DNA of 64,000 nt from Diphasiastrum complanatum (taxonomy: Eukaryota; Streptophyta; Lycopodiopsida; Lycopodiales; Lycopodiaceae): positions 5,895,246 through 5,959,245 of the forward strand of contig CM055101.1 of the NCBI GenBank assembly GCA_029204225.1. The letters run 5' to 3'. A program made the position numbers and the translations under genes. Of the stretch, positions 19,651 through 31,414 are shown piece after piece; the first letter of the stretch is position 1; each line of letters starts with the position of its first letter. A model generated the notes under the pieces. The model saw only the letters and a list, made by a program, of their open reading frames with translations. It was not told the origin of the DNA and searched no databases.

Positions 19651-21574
19651 ACCCTGAGTGAAAACACACTTTTTGGTGTTTCGTACCCGAAATAGTCAGC
19701 AAACTACACAGTCATAATGCTCTCAATCAGAGCTTTCATCTGATACCCATATTGCCTAAAAAAAATTCCAAAAAAAAAAACGATTCTGCGCGATTCTGGG
19801 AAAATCCCGAAACGTGTTTCTGAGGTCTCCAGAGATAACATCGACAAATTGTTATCTATAGTGGCTGAAAAGACAAAGTCTGGAAAACTGTAATAAGTAG
19901 ATGTAATGTGACTTGGTTCATAGATATGTATACAAAACACTACAAAAATCGATGTGGAGAGAAATATGGGCAAAAGAATGATGTAACAAGGTAAAAAAAA
20001 TGTATGCAAATATATGAAAGAGAGGAAGTAAGTGAACACTCTTAAATCTGACGTGTGGATGTCCCTAACCTCTAGAGCAAGCAGAAAGCTATTGTAGGAA
20101 GACCAAAAATGTCAAATGGTCCTAGCAAAGATAGAAAAGAAGATGCAAAGGACAAAGTGCCAAAAATCATCTAAAAGGTGGAAAATATTCTGACTGCTAG
20201 AGATCCTATCTAAAAGTTGTGAATTGCATTGAAGCACTGCATTATACGAGATATAGTGATCTGAAAATCTTTAGAAAAAGGAAACAAAAAATCACAAAAA
20301 AAGACAGTCTTCAAACCTACTGAAAATTGGAAAATCAAAAGCTTAACTACACTCTCAATTGACGAGCTTTAAAGTGCAATAGAAACTATATGAAGAATAA
20401 GTGTCCAAGCTGATTCTAAAAAGGACAAAAAGTATTAAGTGCCAAAAACTCAAAGAAAGTCAACTTCTACGCATCCAAATCAAAATTAAAAAAGTGCATC
20501 AGGAGCACCCTACAACAGAAAAATCAGTGCTCCAGACACACTTGAGTACACATCTTCAAACTCCTGCAAAACCTAAAGACTGTACTCTTTAGATTTCAAT
20601 GCATCTTGAATTGATCTTCCACTATTTGACAAGTGGAATCGAACAAACAAACAAAACTGAAACTGTGACCATAACATTAAAGGCTACGAAAGACAAGAAA
20701 AATCTGAGTTCCTAGAGTTTGCAAGTTAGGGTGGAGGACCAATAGTGACCATATGACTCATAAATGACTAATATTCCAAGGTCCAGTAATGTAGGCCCCA
20801 GTTGAAATAGATGCCCCCGGGCATGATATTTGGCTCATGAATCCAATCAACATTATATCTACTATCTAGTAGTTGGTTGACCCCCTACTGGCTCTTCTTC
20901 CAAGGACATGGTTCATAAGTGATTTGACCCTCACAAACATTGAGCATCGATAGAAGCTTGTGGCCTCCAATCAATTGGTGATGACAATGAAGCTCCTCTC
21001 TATGTTAGACTACAATTTATGTCCCCTACCTATCTTTCAAGTCTTTGGGTCACATAACAGTCAATTGAGTACCATGCCCCCAACTAGCACTTCATAGTTC
21101 GGGTCCAAACCGAAGATTAATAGCATTCCCTCTTGTGCCTTGGTATTGCTTAGTGATTATCTAGACTGCCCTAGTAGCTAGTTGACTAGCTTCTTGTTAG
21201 GGCCCTACCAACACCAAAGGTCACCCACATTTCTTGCAGCTTGCCAGATGAAATCACCAAATTGCATAATGTCACACATTTAACTAATTTGGGCCAAATT
21301 TGACAATGGTTATCGACCATCTAGTAGCTTAGGGTCAATTGGCACCATGGTAGCTGATTCATCAAAGATCATGCCAATTGCCCGTTATAACTAAAGGGAC
21401 AGAAGAAAAGATCATAAGTTTAATGCATTCACTTGTTTTCTAAACTAACGATAGCAGTAAAGAGAACCAAACCCACACAATGATTAGCCCACATGATGAT
21501 TAGTACTTGACAACCAAAGTAAGCTTCTTAAATAAAATTTCCTAAATCTCATAAATAAACGGCAATTTACATAC

Positions 21575-21636
21575 CCGGTTGGCATTCCGCTTATAAAAAA
21601 GATCCCAATTTCTTTTAGCTTCCTTCTCATACATTT
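21575..21636 (-). CDS. METTL-like gene exon 3
   Basis: A 62-nt exon between the acceptor CGTATCACAG and the donor GTATGTAAAT. The two leading bases complete a Glu codon begun by the last base of exon 2, and 20 codons follow (MYEKEAKRNWDLFYKRNANR). The KYERExxxxWDxFYKR pattern is a signature of METTL2/6/8 proteins just before FFKDRH, which is on exon 4. The exon is isolated by 29 kb upstream and 16.7 kb downstream, yet carries no mutation that would break the protein. Confidence 0.82.
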
Positions 21637-22100
21637 CTGTGATACGAAAGCATTGCAAAAAAATGCAAGATTAGTTGAAGATTGACAAATGAAAATAATT
21701 CCAAGATGTGGATCCTATGCTTATAGTCCAAATTTTAGATAGCTTCAAGATGAAAAAGATGGTCATTAGCTATAGCGAATAAAGTGTCACAAGTTATGAC
21801 CAATAATTTTTAAAAAAATTTATTGCAAAAAAACCTACAAAACACTAAAAAATAGCCTAAAAACACTTTAAAAACAGCCCAACAAAGCGCTAATTTAACA
21901 AATAAAAAGTCATCATTTCCATTTTTGAATGCCATAATTGGATTCTAATTTTACCCTAGTCATCTACATTTCTTTAATTTTTTAATGTACTTTTTTAGCA
22001 ATTTTTTACTATTTTTGAAAAAAAATTAAGAAAATATCTTGTTCCATGGATTTTCCCCACAGAACGGTACGAAACAGAACCATACCATCCCATATTTATT

Positions 22101-22103
<3 letters not shown>

Positions 22104-22138
<35 letters not shown>
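22104..22138. repeat. (TA)n microsatellite
   Basis: About 17 TA units just left of copia C. Confidence 0.9.
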
Positions 22139-22142
<4 letters not shown>

Positions 22143-22218
22143 GAGCATTCAGGAACTGATTGAATGCAATTTTTGACAGGCAACAATTAGGGCAAAAAGC
22201 GATGCGAAAAAGGCGACA

Positions 22219-23139
22219 TTGCAGTTTTACACGGGATACTACACAGAGGAGAGTAAACGAATTGATACTAGTGCTTCACTTGCTACTTTGGAGCAAGAGC
22301 TTGAAGCTAGTGGTAATCTCTTCAACCAAGACTATGCTTTTGTGTCTAATATTCCTTATACTTGTACTTCTACATCAATGACGAATTCAAGTTCTGTTTT
22401 GCAAGTTGCTGATTTTCAGCCCATTGAATGGGTGATTGATAGTGGTGCTACTCGTCATATGACTTCTCGCAAAGAAGCATTTACTAAATTAGTGAAAGTA
22501 CAAAATGGAAGTAAGGTACAATGTGCGGATGATGCATCTTATTCTATTCATGGAATTGGAATTGTAGCCATCATTCTGCCTAATGGTGAAGAAAAGTACA
22601 TTAAGAATGTGCTTTATGTTCCGGGAATCAAGAAGAATCTTCTTTTGGTTTCAACTATGTTAAAGCAAGGACTACTTGTTGAGTTCAAAGAAGATAAGTG
22701 TCTTGTCAAGGATCCTAAAAGATCACTCTTGATTATTGTTTCGGGAACAATGCATGCTAGCTTATTCATTATGGATACCTATGAGCGACGAATTCCCTCT
22801 ACATGTCTTGTTGCTTCTACATCACAATCATTAAAGTTGGCTGAATTGTGGCACGCAAGGTTTGGGCATCTCAACTTTGCAAGTTTGAAGAAGCTGAAGA
22901 CATTTAATATGGTAGAAGACATTCCTACAATTGAGCAGTCGAAAGGGCATGTATGCGAGCGGTGCATACTTGGAAAGTTTCAAAGGAAACCTTTTCCAAT
23001 TGATGGAACTATAAGGGTTCTTGATAACTTTGATTTGGTTCATAGTGATGTTTGTGGTCCAATGAGGACCGAATCCATTGGAAAGTGCATCTATTTTGTG
23101 ACTTTTATTGATGACTTTTCCCGTTTTACATGGATCTAA
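22219..23139 (+). pseudogene. Copia C protease and integrase N-terminus
   Basis: The frame begins in late gag and has the copia protease site WVIDSGATRHMTSRKE (DSGA). The GAG-pre-integrase zinc domain follows with LWHARFGHLNFASLKK and CERCILGK (His, His, Cys, Cys), then the first part of the integrase core (DLVHSDVCGPM, FVTFIDDFSRFTWI) with two catalytic Asp residues. A stop follows at 23137-23139. Confidence 0.87.
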
Positions 23140-23142
23140 CCT

Positions 23143-23648
23143 ATGAAGGCTAAATCGGAAGTTTTTCAACATTTCAAAGATTTTCTAGCAATGGTGGAAA
23201 ATCAGTTTGGGTATTCTTTGAAGACAGTACGCACCGATCGAGGAGGGGAATACATCAAGAGTATGTTCAGTGCATTTCTTCGAGGGAAGGGAATTCTACA
23301 TCAAATGACAACTCCCTATACGCCTCAACAAAATGGTGTTGCCGAGCGAAAGAATCGCACACTTATGGAGATGACCCGTTGCATGGTCAAAGCAAAGGGG
23401 CTGCCTCACAAGTTTTGGGCGAAGCGATTATAACGGCAGCATACATAAGCAATCGTTGTCTTACTAAAGCATTGAAAGTATTAACTCCTTATGAAGGTTG
23501 GTATGGAAAGAAGCCTACAATCTCTCACTTTCGCATTTTTGGTTGTACAGCTTATGCTTTTGTTCCGGATAAACTTCGTACAAAGCTTGAGGATAAAGGA
23601 GTTAAATGCATTTTTGTTGGCTATAGTAGTGAAAGCTGTTCAAATTGA
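23143..23648 (+). pseudogene. Copia C integrase core
   Basis: It contains VRTDRGGEYIKSMF and YTPQQNGVAERKNRTLMEM with the catalytic Glu. After a frameshift near 23420 it continues with ISNRCLTKALKVLTPYE and FRIFGCTAYAFVP. Together with the preceding frame this is a complete but broken integrase. Confidence 0.87.
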
Positions 23649-24379
23649 GCACTAAAGAGATTATTGTTAGTCGTGATGTGCATTTTGATGAAAAGAATTC
23701 ATTGGATGTGGCCCCAACTCATATCTTGAAGGGGGACAGCCCACATAATGTGAATGTTGAAGTTTTTCCAGATTTGGTACCATCTTCTATTGCTGGAGAT
23801 AAGGGGCAGCAATCAACCAGTTTCGACCTGCCCAACACCTCATCAAGTTCAGAGCCTAATGTTCTTCAAGAACCGCCCATTGTTGTTCAAAATCGGCCTG
23901 CAGGAACTGTTGGACAGCAAGGACTAGTTTTGGAAGATCTTGGACAGCCAAGTGCGGTGTCGGAGGATCTTGGACAACAAATTGTAAGAAGAGACATGGC
24001 TGTTAGACAGCCCAAAACAGTCCCACGGTGGCTGTTGTCGACTTTGCGGGACAGCAAAGTAAGTTCATTTTATGATGGAAAGACACGTGCCTCTACAAAA
24101 TCAATGGACTATGCTGATTTTTCAGATTTTGCTCTTACATCTCATGGAGATATTGCGGAAGAACCTGTTTTCTATGAGCAGGCCAAGGGAGTAAAATGTT
24201 GGGAAGATGAGATGCAAGATGAGTATGACTCACTCATGAAGAACCAGATTTGGGTTCTTGTTGATCTTCCTCATGGGAAGAAGGCAGTTGGTTCTAAATG
24301 GGTATACAAAATCAAGTATAAGGCAGATGGTACCATTGAAAGGTACAAGGCAAGGCTCGTTGCCAAAGGCTATGCTTAG
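23645..24379 (+). pseudogene. Copia C integrase-RT linker and RT start
   Basis: A long, poorly conserved linker rich in GQQ/GQP repeats is followed by LRDSKVSSFYDGKTRASTKS, then by the RT entry (NQIWVLVDLPHGKKAVGSKW, KARLVAKGYA) and a stop. This linker is the part that is retained, fused to gag, in the non-autonomous A, D and M types. Confidence 0.83.
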
Positions 24380-25414
24380 CAAAAGGGGATTGATTATGAG
24401 GAGACTTTTTCTCCTACTACTCGGATGACTACCGTGAGAGTAGTAACCTCTTTGTCTGCCCATTTTGGTTGGCGTTTGCGGCAACTTGACATAAAGACAA
24501 CATTCCTCAATGGTGATCTCAATGAGGAAGTGTACCTTCAACAACTTGATGGTTTTTGGTTGAAGGGATAAAGTTTGTCTTCTCAAGAAGGCACTTTATG
24601 GACTGAAGCAAGCCCCGAGGATGTGGTATCAAAAGATACATGCCTACTTTTGTGATCGAGGATTAACTAATAGTCCTAGCAAATCTACTCTTTATGTCAA
24701 GCATACTTCAGATTATATCATCATTATTTTGCTTTATGTTGATGATATTATTTTTACGGGAAGTAATGAGCAGCAGATTGATGCCGTAATACTTGATCTT
24801 GGTATGGTTTTTGAAACCTCAGATTTAGGCCTATTGCATTTTTATCTTGGTCTTGAATTTGTACAAGAAGGGGTTGAAATTTTCATCTCTCAAGAACGCT
24901 ACATTGGGCAGATTTTGAAGCGGTTCAAGATGGAAGATTGCAAGCCGGTTGCTACACCTATGGAGACAGGCCTGAAATAAAGTAGTCAAGGTGATGGTGA
25001 GCCATTTGATACTACTTTATATTGTCAAGCTATCGGTTGTCTCATTTACCTATGTAATTCAAGATCGGACATTTCTTATAGTGTCTCACTCATGAGTCAA
25101 TTCATGCATGCCCCGATGACATCACATTGGAAAGCATTGAGAGGATCTTTCGATATCTTCAAGGAACAAGAAGTCATGGACTGGTTTGTCCTGCTTGTGA
25201 TGATGCATGTTTGGTTAGTTTTAGTGACTCGGATTGGGGTGGAGATCAACACACTAGACGCTCTATAAGTGGACATTGCTTTTTCTATGGAAATTCTGCA
25301 ATTTCGTGGTCAAGTAAAAGGCAGCCCACTGTTGCTACTTCTGCTAGTGAGGCAGACTATCGAGTGATATTTTCAGCCACAACAGAGTGTTTATGGCTGA
25401 GAAGACTACTTGTT
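24380..25414 (+). pseudogene. Copia C reverse transcriptase and RNase H
   Basis: RT continues through the frame breaks: DYEETFSPTTRMTTVR, LRQLDIKTTFLNGDL, the catalytic LLYVDDIIFTGS (intact YVDD) and RYIGQILKRFKMEDCKP. RNase H (FSDSDWGGDQHTRRSISGH, SWSSKRQPTVATSASEADY) ends at ECLWLRRLL, where A1 cuts in. It is the only copia RT here with most motifs in readable form. Confidence 0.85.
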
Positions 25415-25854
25415 TGTAGGAAATCAAAGTGCCAAGATCCTTCTAACATTCAATCTCCATATACAAGAAGAAGAAAAAGAGGAAGAGGGTTAGGCGCCCT
25501 CAAGGAGAGAGAAAGTAGTAGCAATGCTTGAAAGGGAATGAATTACAAATGAACAAAGAGTACATATAAATAGGCCTTCCAAGGGCCTAGACTCTTCCAA
25601 ACTCTAAGTTCTAGAACTTTCCAAGACCCACTACTAATTATAGGGCACCCCCAAAAGTCAAGATAGGGTCCCTTAACATAATTAGACTTTACTTGGACCC
25701 ACGAATTACTACTGGACCAAAATTGGGTCCAACTCAACTAAAACTGACTTAAGATGGTATAAATAATAAACCTAACCCATGGTTACACAAGTCTCGACCT
25801 TTTGGGTCAAAGTAACCTATGAGAAACGATCATTATCATTTATTACTTCTAACA
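25415..25854 (-). repeat. 3' LTR of A1 (440 bp)
   Basis: Closely matches the LTRs of A2 (29731-30137, 31331-31787) and A3 (38165-38525, inverted). It contains GGCGCCC at 25493-25499. Confidence 0.9.
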
Positions 25855-26040
25855 CCCTCCTTAAATGATAATGTAAAAAACATAACATGACATGAAATAT
25901 GAAAAATTGCAACAAAAATGCAAAGTGTTGCATGCTGCCCAAAACTCCATGTAGCCGAAAAAGAAAAGATGTAGCTTGTTGTCCAAGCTTAATGCCGCCA
26001 AAAAAAACTTCAGCTTGAAGTAGTCGAAGTAGCCGAAATC

Positions 26041-27204
26041 TCAGCCCCAATCATGCCCGATGTAGAAGAGATGTAGAATACGAAGTGCGGTAGCATCAAG
26101 TCGAAAAGTGAAGACAAGCATGCTCCATCCAAAGTAGGTAACCCAAAAACCAGCCACAAGCCGAAATATGGATTTGCAATCCATCAATGGTTCCCACATG
26201 ATTCCATAAGTCTTCTTACCACAAGAAACATAAAGAAGAGTATGATACTCGTTTACCATCACATCCTCCCGAATCTTACTATCAATGATCAAATCACCAA
26301 CACTAGGTAAGACAACACCGTCATCATAAGAAGTAAGCATCAAAACATGAAAATCAGCATAAGATATTGATTTTGGTGAGGCATGTGTGTTTCCTCCAAG
26401 GTAAAAAGATGCTTTGCTATCCCGCAAAGACTCGGACAACCAACAAGAGGCTGTAGCAGGCTGTCCAACAGCCACAAAATCACCAACACTTTGTTGTCCA
26501 AAGTGTTCCAAATGTGGACCTTGCTGTCCAAAAACCTTCCGCAGGCAGTTCCCGATGCATAATAGGATGCTCACGATGTAACATAGGCTGAAAATGATCA
26601 ATAAACTATGGCTAAATCTGGTGTCCACCATCTTCAAGAAAAAAACCAACAGCTTGCCACTTTGAACACCCAAATAATCTAGCAACACGCCAGTTTGAAC
26701 CAATGTACTAATTGACATGATTTTTTCCCCTCCTCCATTAGTATAAAATGGCTTCAAAGAATGCTTGATTTCAGCCTTTTCCAAAACATTATCTTGAAAA
26801 GCTTGCTCATAAAGTTCTTCACTAATGCATCCATCATTTGCAACAAATGGCTCAAGAGAAGAAGAATGCTTTACCATACCAACATTCCGATGCAAACTTG
26901 TACTTGTAGAAAGACAATGATCAAACTTTGCATGACTTTGCCCTTCTACCTTCAAAGAGGATGAACTAGAGAGGAGAAAGCATGATGATGAATCCTTTAT
27001 TCGGTACATCTTTAAAAGTGTTTCCCAAGCACTTTTAGAGGTCTTGCAAAATCTCAAATGATATAAGATAGATCTTGCTACCAATAAAATCTTGATCATC
27101 ACGTCCATGCAAAATCTCAACTTGCAACTCCATGAAGAATAGTTGGTGCCATCCAACATATCTTCACCTGAACAAGTACGAATTGCTCCCAAATCTCTTG
27201 CCAT
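26041..27204 (-). pseudogene. A1 chimeric ORF: gag N-terminus fused to integrase-RT linker
   Basis: A single open frame of 387 codons with no zinc knuckle, protease, integrase or polymerase. The first third is copia gag (MLDGTNYSSWSCKLRF, KTSKSAWETLLKMYRIKD). The middle has no recognised features. The last 190 residues correspond to the linker of copia C (FGQQGPHLEHFGQQS, LRDSKASFYLGGNTHASPKS) and end in a conserved tail (LRILHLFYIGHDWG). Copies of the same tail occur at 30886-30290, 37540-38069 and 45193-45591. Whether it is translated is unknown. Confidence 0.7.
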
Positions 27205-28091
27205 AAGAACCAGCCAAGAAGATAAACTTTTTCAAACCCTAAATGTGCCCTAAAAGACACAAAAATCGGCAAGTATCAAATCTGACAAATCAGCACCGGA
27301 ATGTGTCGAAACCACACATTAGATGGATGTAGGAACTCACCCTCCTACAAGCCTTGTGTGCTGAAAATTTCAGCCTGAAATTGCATTACAAACTCAAAAA
27401 CCAGCAAGCAAAGAATCAGGTTAGCCTCCAACAAAGCTTTTTTTGGAATCCTTCTTTCTTGCCAAAAAGTGTGAACAATACACACACGGATAGGGCTGTT
27501 GCAACACCCTACAAATGGTAATATGCTGTCCAATTTTCAGCCTCGGAATGTGATCGGATCATCACAAAAAAATTAGCGCCTTCTTCCACACCTGGAAACA
27601 AGCAAAAAGAAGCGGATCTTCACTTTGTAAAATCAGCAAGGGTGTTGATTTTTCAGCCAAATCAGAAGAATAGAAATTGCTTGTAGATGGGCGCCCTCCT
27701 GCAAAGGAGCAAATCTGAAAAATAGGGCAGCAGCGGACCAACGGAAGTAGGATAAACCTACACGGATGTGGGCGACCTAAAAGAAGCCCCGAAGAAGATA
27801 ATTAATGGCGCCTTCCTGCAACCTGAAAAATCAGCAAACAACAACCTGATTTTTGGGCGCCCAAAATCCTGTTATCTTCTTTGATGTGTGGCGCCCTCCT
27901 GCAAAACGGAAAAGAGTCAAAAAACGGATCTTCACTCCAAAAAATCAGCAAAGGTGCTGAATTTTTGTGATCCCTAAGTGAAGACGATCTCTTTTGGTAG
28001 GGCACCCTAAATCAAGCATAGAAGATCCATGGCTCTGATACCATGTAGGAAATCAAAGTGCCAAGATCCTTATAACATTCAATCTTCATCT

Positions 28092-28727
28092 CGAACTCAT
28101 TTGATAAATGAGCCTTCACCTTTTCAATAAGCTGCCACTGTTGTGTGCATTGCCTCGCCCCAAAAAGAGTTGGGCAACCCCTTTGCCTTGAGCATGCACC
28201 TTGCACACTCCACAATAGTTCGGTTCTTTCTCTCGGCTATGCCGTTTTGCTGAGGGGTATGAGGAGCTGTAAGCTGCCTATTGATCCCATTATTCCACAA
28301 ATTCTGTCTTAATGAACTCTCCACCACCGTCTGACCTGAGCATCTTTATCTTCTTTCCTGAATGTTCTTCCACCAAAGCTTTGAAATGCAGGAAGTACTT
28401 GAATGCTTCAGATTTTAACTTCAAGAAATAAATCCAAATCTTGCATGAGAAGTCATCAATAAAGGTCATAAAGTAAAATGCCCCCCCTGCAGATTTGGTT
28501 TGGGTTGGTCCCCACAAATCTGAATGTACCAAGTCAAGTATATCTGCTGCCCTGGTGGTGCTCTCCTTGGGAAACTTCTGTCTTTGTTGTTTTCCCATAG
28601 CGCAAGCCTCACAAACTGAAGAGCTTGGCTTAACAACTGGAAGCCCCTCCACCATATGATGTTGGTTCAACACCTGCATGCTTTGGTAGCCAAGATGTCC
28701 ATACCTCTCATGCCACAACCTATCCAC
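28092..28727 (-). pseudogene. Copia B integrase, with an RT stub
   Basis: The frame from 28727 gives LWHERYGHLGYQSMQVL and CEACAMGKQQRQKFP (zinc domain), DLVHSDLWGPTQTKSAGG, FMTFIDDFSCKIWIY and MLRSDGGGEFIKTEF. The overlapping frame from 28327 gives HTPQQNGIAERKNRTIVE with the catalytic Glu. Near 28140 the sequence jumps to an RT segment that normally lies about 2 kb further on, then meets the A1 LTR fragment. Confidence 0.87.
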
Positions 28728-28758
28728 ATCACTTCCTTTTGTTGTATAAGCATGCTGA

Positions 28759-29121
28759 CTAGGGATAGAAGTGTACGGTTAACCTGTATAGATTATCTTC
28801 CTGCAATCCTTTGGCCACAACCTTCATATTATCACTCAAGTCCAAGACAAGACAAGAAGTAGCATCAAATTCTACTTTCATATTTTGTTGAGTGATAGCT
28901 CCTACTGAAAGAAGATTTTTAATGGCTTTGATTTCTCCTGATGGAAGCTTTATAGGTACTGTGCCCTTTCCCTTGACCTTGTGTGTTGAATTGTCACCTA
29001 GGCACACCTCTTGTCCATCACAAATCCCCACAAAGGTATCAAACCAATCCCTATGAGGGGTCATGTGCTTTGAAGCACCTGAGTCAATGTACCAACCACC
29101 TGTTGTAGCTTGTGAGGCCAA
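28759..29121 (-). pseudogene. Copia B protease
   Basis: It contains GGWYIDSGASKHMTPHRDW, the copia protease active site (DSGAS), followed by VKGKGTVPIKLPSGEIKAIK and LLSVGAITQQNMKVEF. The active site is intact. It joins integrase after a stop near 28755. Confidence 0.86.
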
Positions 29122-29129
29122 TGCAACAG

Positions 29130-29730
29130 AAAATAACTCAGCTTGCCTTATGTCACTCTGCTCCTCTCTTGCAACACTCTCAACAACATTTCCTCCCTAC
29201 TTCTTTGTGCTCTGCAAGCTTCTTCCTGCACTCAAAAGCAAAGAGTCCATATTTACCCCAGAAATTGCAATTCCCCTTCTTTTGAGGAGTGGAAGAAGTA
29301 TTCGAAGAGGATTATGCTTCTGACATCTGCAAGTTCTCCATTCCTAGCTCAAGTGTTTGTGGTGCTCCTTTGTTCTTGCCTTTACCTTTCTTCTTATCCT
29401 TGGCTGGATTTTGCTTCTTCTTAGAAGCAAAGGCATGCTCCTGGAAATCTTCCCTCTTGGAGAGATTAACTCTCCTCATCTCCTCTTGTAACAAGTGACC
29501 ATAGACCTCTTCGTAGGTAGGGATCTTCTCTCTCACAGATATCATCATCACAAAGTTCTGATAGGCATATGACAAGCTATTCAGATCTATTGGCACCAAG
29601 TCTTTGTCAGCAATCGACTCTCCAAGCACAGAAAGCTGATATCTAAGATCCTAAGTCTTAGTAAGATGATCAGTAATTGTCTCCCCCGTCTCCATTCTAA
29701 GAGTATACAACTTGTTCTTCAGGTAGAGAA
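29130..29730 (-). pseudogene. Copia B gag, C-terminal part
   Basis: It carries the gag UBN2-like region (DLNSLSYAYQNFVMMISVR, EEVYGHLLQEEMRR), then a Lys-rich stretch. The zinc knuckle is degraded (CNFWGKYGLFAFEC: second Cys is Trp, His is Phe). A stop near 29648 and another at 29312 interrupt it. The 5' side is cut by A2 at 29730. Confidence 0.8.
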
Positions 29731-30137
29731 TGCAGGAAATCAAAGTGCCAAGATTCGTCTAACATTCAATCTCCATATACAAGAAGAAGAAGAAGAAGAA
29801 GAACAAGAGGGAGAGGGTTAGGCGCCCTCAATGAGAGAGAAAGTAGTAGCAATGTTTGAAAGGGAATGAATTACAAATGAACAATGAGTACATATAAATA
29901 GGCCTTCCAAGGGCCTAGACTCTTCCAAACTCTAAGTTCTAGAACCTTCCAAACCCACTACTAATTAGATTTTACTTGGACCCACGAGTTACCGCTAGAC
30001 CAAAATTGGGTCCAACTTAGCTAAAACTAACTTAACATGGTCTAAATAATAAACCTAACCCATGGTTACACAAGTCTCGACCTTTTGGGTCAAAGTAACC
30101 TATGGGAAATTAACATTATCATTTATTATTTTTAACA
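29731..30137 (-). repeat. 3' LTR of A2
   Basis: Begins TGCAGGAAAT and ends TTTTTAACA. It lacks a block present in the partner LTR after CCACTACTAATTA. It contains a GAA triplet run at about 29780. Confidence 0.9.
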
Positions 30138-30289
30138 CCCTCCTTAAGTGATAATGTAAAAAACATAACATGACATGAAGAAGAATGAAAAAATTGCAAC
30201 AAAACAAAATGCAAAATGTTGCTTGCTGCCCAAAACTTCATGTAGCCAAAAAAAAACTCCAACTCGAAGTAGTCGAAGTAGCCGAAATC

Positions 30290-30886
30290 TCAGCCCCAAT
30301 CATGCCCGATGTAGAAGAGATGTAGAATACGAAGTGCGGTAGCATCAAGTCGAAGAGCGAAGACAAGCATGCTCCATCCAAAGTAGGTAACCAAAAAACC
30401 AGCCACAAGCTGAAATATGGATTTGCAATCCATTAATGGTTTCCACATGATTCCATAAGTCTTCTTACCACAAGAAACATAAAGAAGAATATAATACTCT
30501 TTTACCATCACATCCTCCCGAATCTTACTATCAATGATCTGCTCACCAACACTAGGTAAGGCAACACCATCATCATAAGAAGTAAGCATCAAAACAGGAA
30601 AATCAGCATAAGGTACTGATTTTGGTGAGGCATGTGTGTTTCCTCCAAGATAGCAAGATGCTTTGCTATCCCGCAAAGACTCAGACAGCCAACAAAAGGC
30701 TGTAGCAAACTGTCCAACAGCCACAAAATCACCAACACTTTGCTGTCCAAAGTGTTCCAAATGTGGACCTTGCTGTCCAAAAACCTTCCACAGGCCGTTC
30801 CCAATGCATAATAGGATGCTCACGATATAACAGAGGCTGAAAATGATCAATAAACCATGGCTGAATCTGTTGTCCATCATCTTCAA
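30290..30886 (-). pseudogene. A2 linker-tail ORF
   Basis: A 198-codon frame equivalent to the C-terminal half of the A1 ORF (FGQQGPHLEHFGQQSVGDF, LRDSKASCYLGGNTHASPKS, CGKKTYGIMWKPLMDCKS, FYIGHDWG). The gag head present in A1 is deleted here, so the start is arbitrary. No enzymatic motif is present. Confidence 0.65.
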
Positions 30887-31330
30887 GCAAAAAGAAGTGG
30901 ATCTTCACTTTGTAAAATTAGCAAGGGTGCCGATTTTTCATCCAAATCAGAAGATAAAAATTGCTTGTAGATGGGCGCCCTCCTGCAAAGGAGCAAACCT
31001 CAAAAATAGGGTAGCAGCGGACCAACGGAGGTAGGATAAACCTATACGGATGTGGGCGACCTAAAAGCAGCCCCGAAGAAGATAATTAATGGCGCCTTCA
31101 TGCAACCTGCAAAATCAGCAAACAACAAGCTGATTTTTGGGCGCCCAAAATCCTATTATCTTCTTTGATGTGTGGCGCCCTCCTGCAAATCGGAAAGGAG
31201 TCAAAATTCAACGAATCTTCACTCCAAAAAATCAGCAAAGGTGCTAAATTTTTGTCATCCCTAAGTGAAGACGATCTCTTTTGGTAGGGCGCCCTAACTC
31301 AAGCATAGAAGATCCATGGCTCTGATACCA

Positions 31331-31382
31331 TGTAGGAAATCAAAGTGCCAAGATCCTTCTAACATTCAAAATCCATATACAA

Positions 31383-31414
<32 letters not shown>

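Larger units (their letters stand above)
4860..21574 (-). other. METTL-like gene intron 3 (about 16.7 kb), filled with nested retroelements
   Basis: On the minus strand it begins GTATGTAAAT after exon 3 and ends TTTTGGCAG before exon 4. It contains gypsy P, gypsy F with gypsy E inserted in it, and within E a TRIM and copia D1. Non-transposon intron sequence is left mainly at 4860-5208, 6485-7960 and 18561-21574. Confidence 0.75.
18561..21574. other. METTL intron sequence without genes
   Basis: No coding region is supported over 3 kb. It contains a (CT)n tract (19119-19182), a G-rich hairpin block (19560-19650), and a palindromic CCGGGAAATCCCATTAGGG word at about 18768-18797 related to one at 6956. 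The rest is AT-rich unique-looking sequence. Confidence 0.5.
22200..25414 (+). mobile_element. Copia element C (autonomous-type relic, both LTRs missing)
   Basis: The plus strand reads late gag, protease, integrase, linker, RT and RNase H, the Ty1/copia order. It is the nearest relative of the D3 and K genes, and its linker region is the source of the tail seen in the non-autonomous A and D elements. It ends abruptly at 25414 inside RNase H (ECLWLRRLL), where LTR A1 begins. There are stops near 23140 and 24379 and frameshifts at 23430, 23645, 24570 and 24980. Confidence 0.88.
25415..28091 (-). mobile_element. Non-autonomous copia element A1 (5' LTR mostly lost)
   Basis: The left (3') LTR, 25415-25854, begins TGTAGGAAATCAAAG and ends TTCTAACA. 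The polypurine complement CCCTCCTTAA follows at 25855. The interior encodes one minus-strand chimeric ORF (27204-26041) and a leader with GGGCGCCC palindromes. A primer-binding site complement (28030-28043) precedes only about 48 bp of the right LTR (28044-28091), after which copia B sequence starts. The left flank is copia C and the right flank copia B, so the copy has been recombined. No target duplication is possible. Confidence 0.85.
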
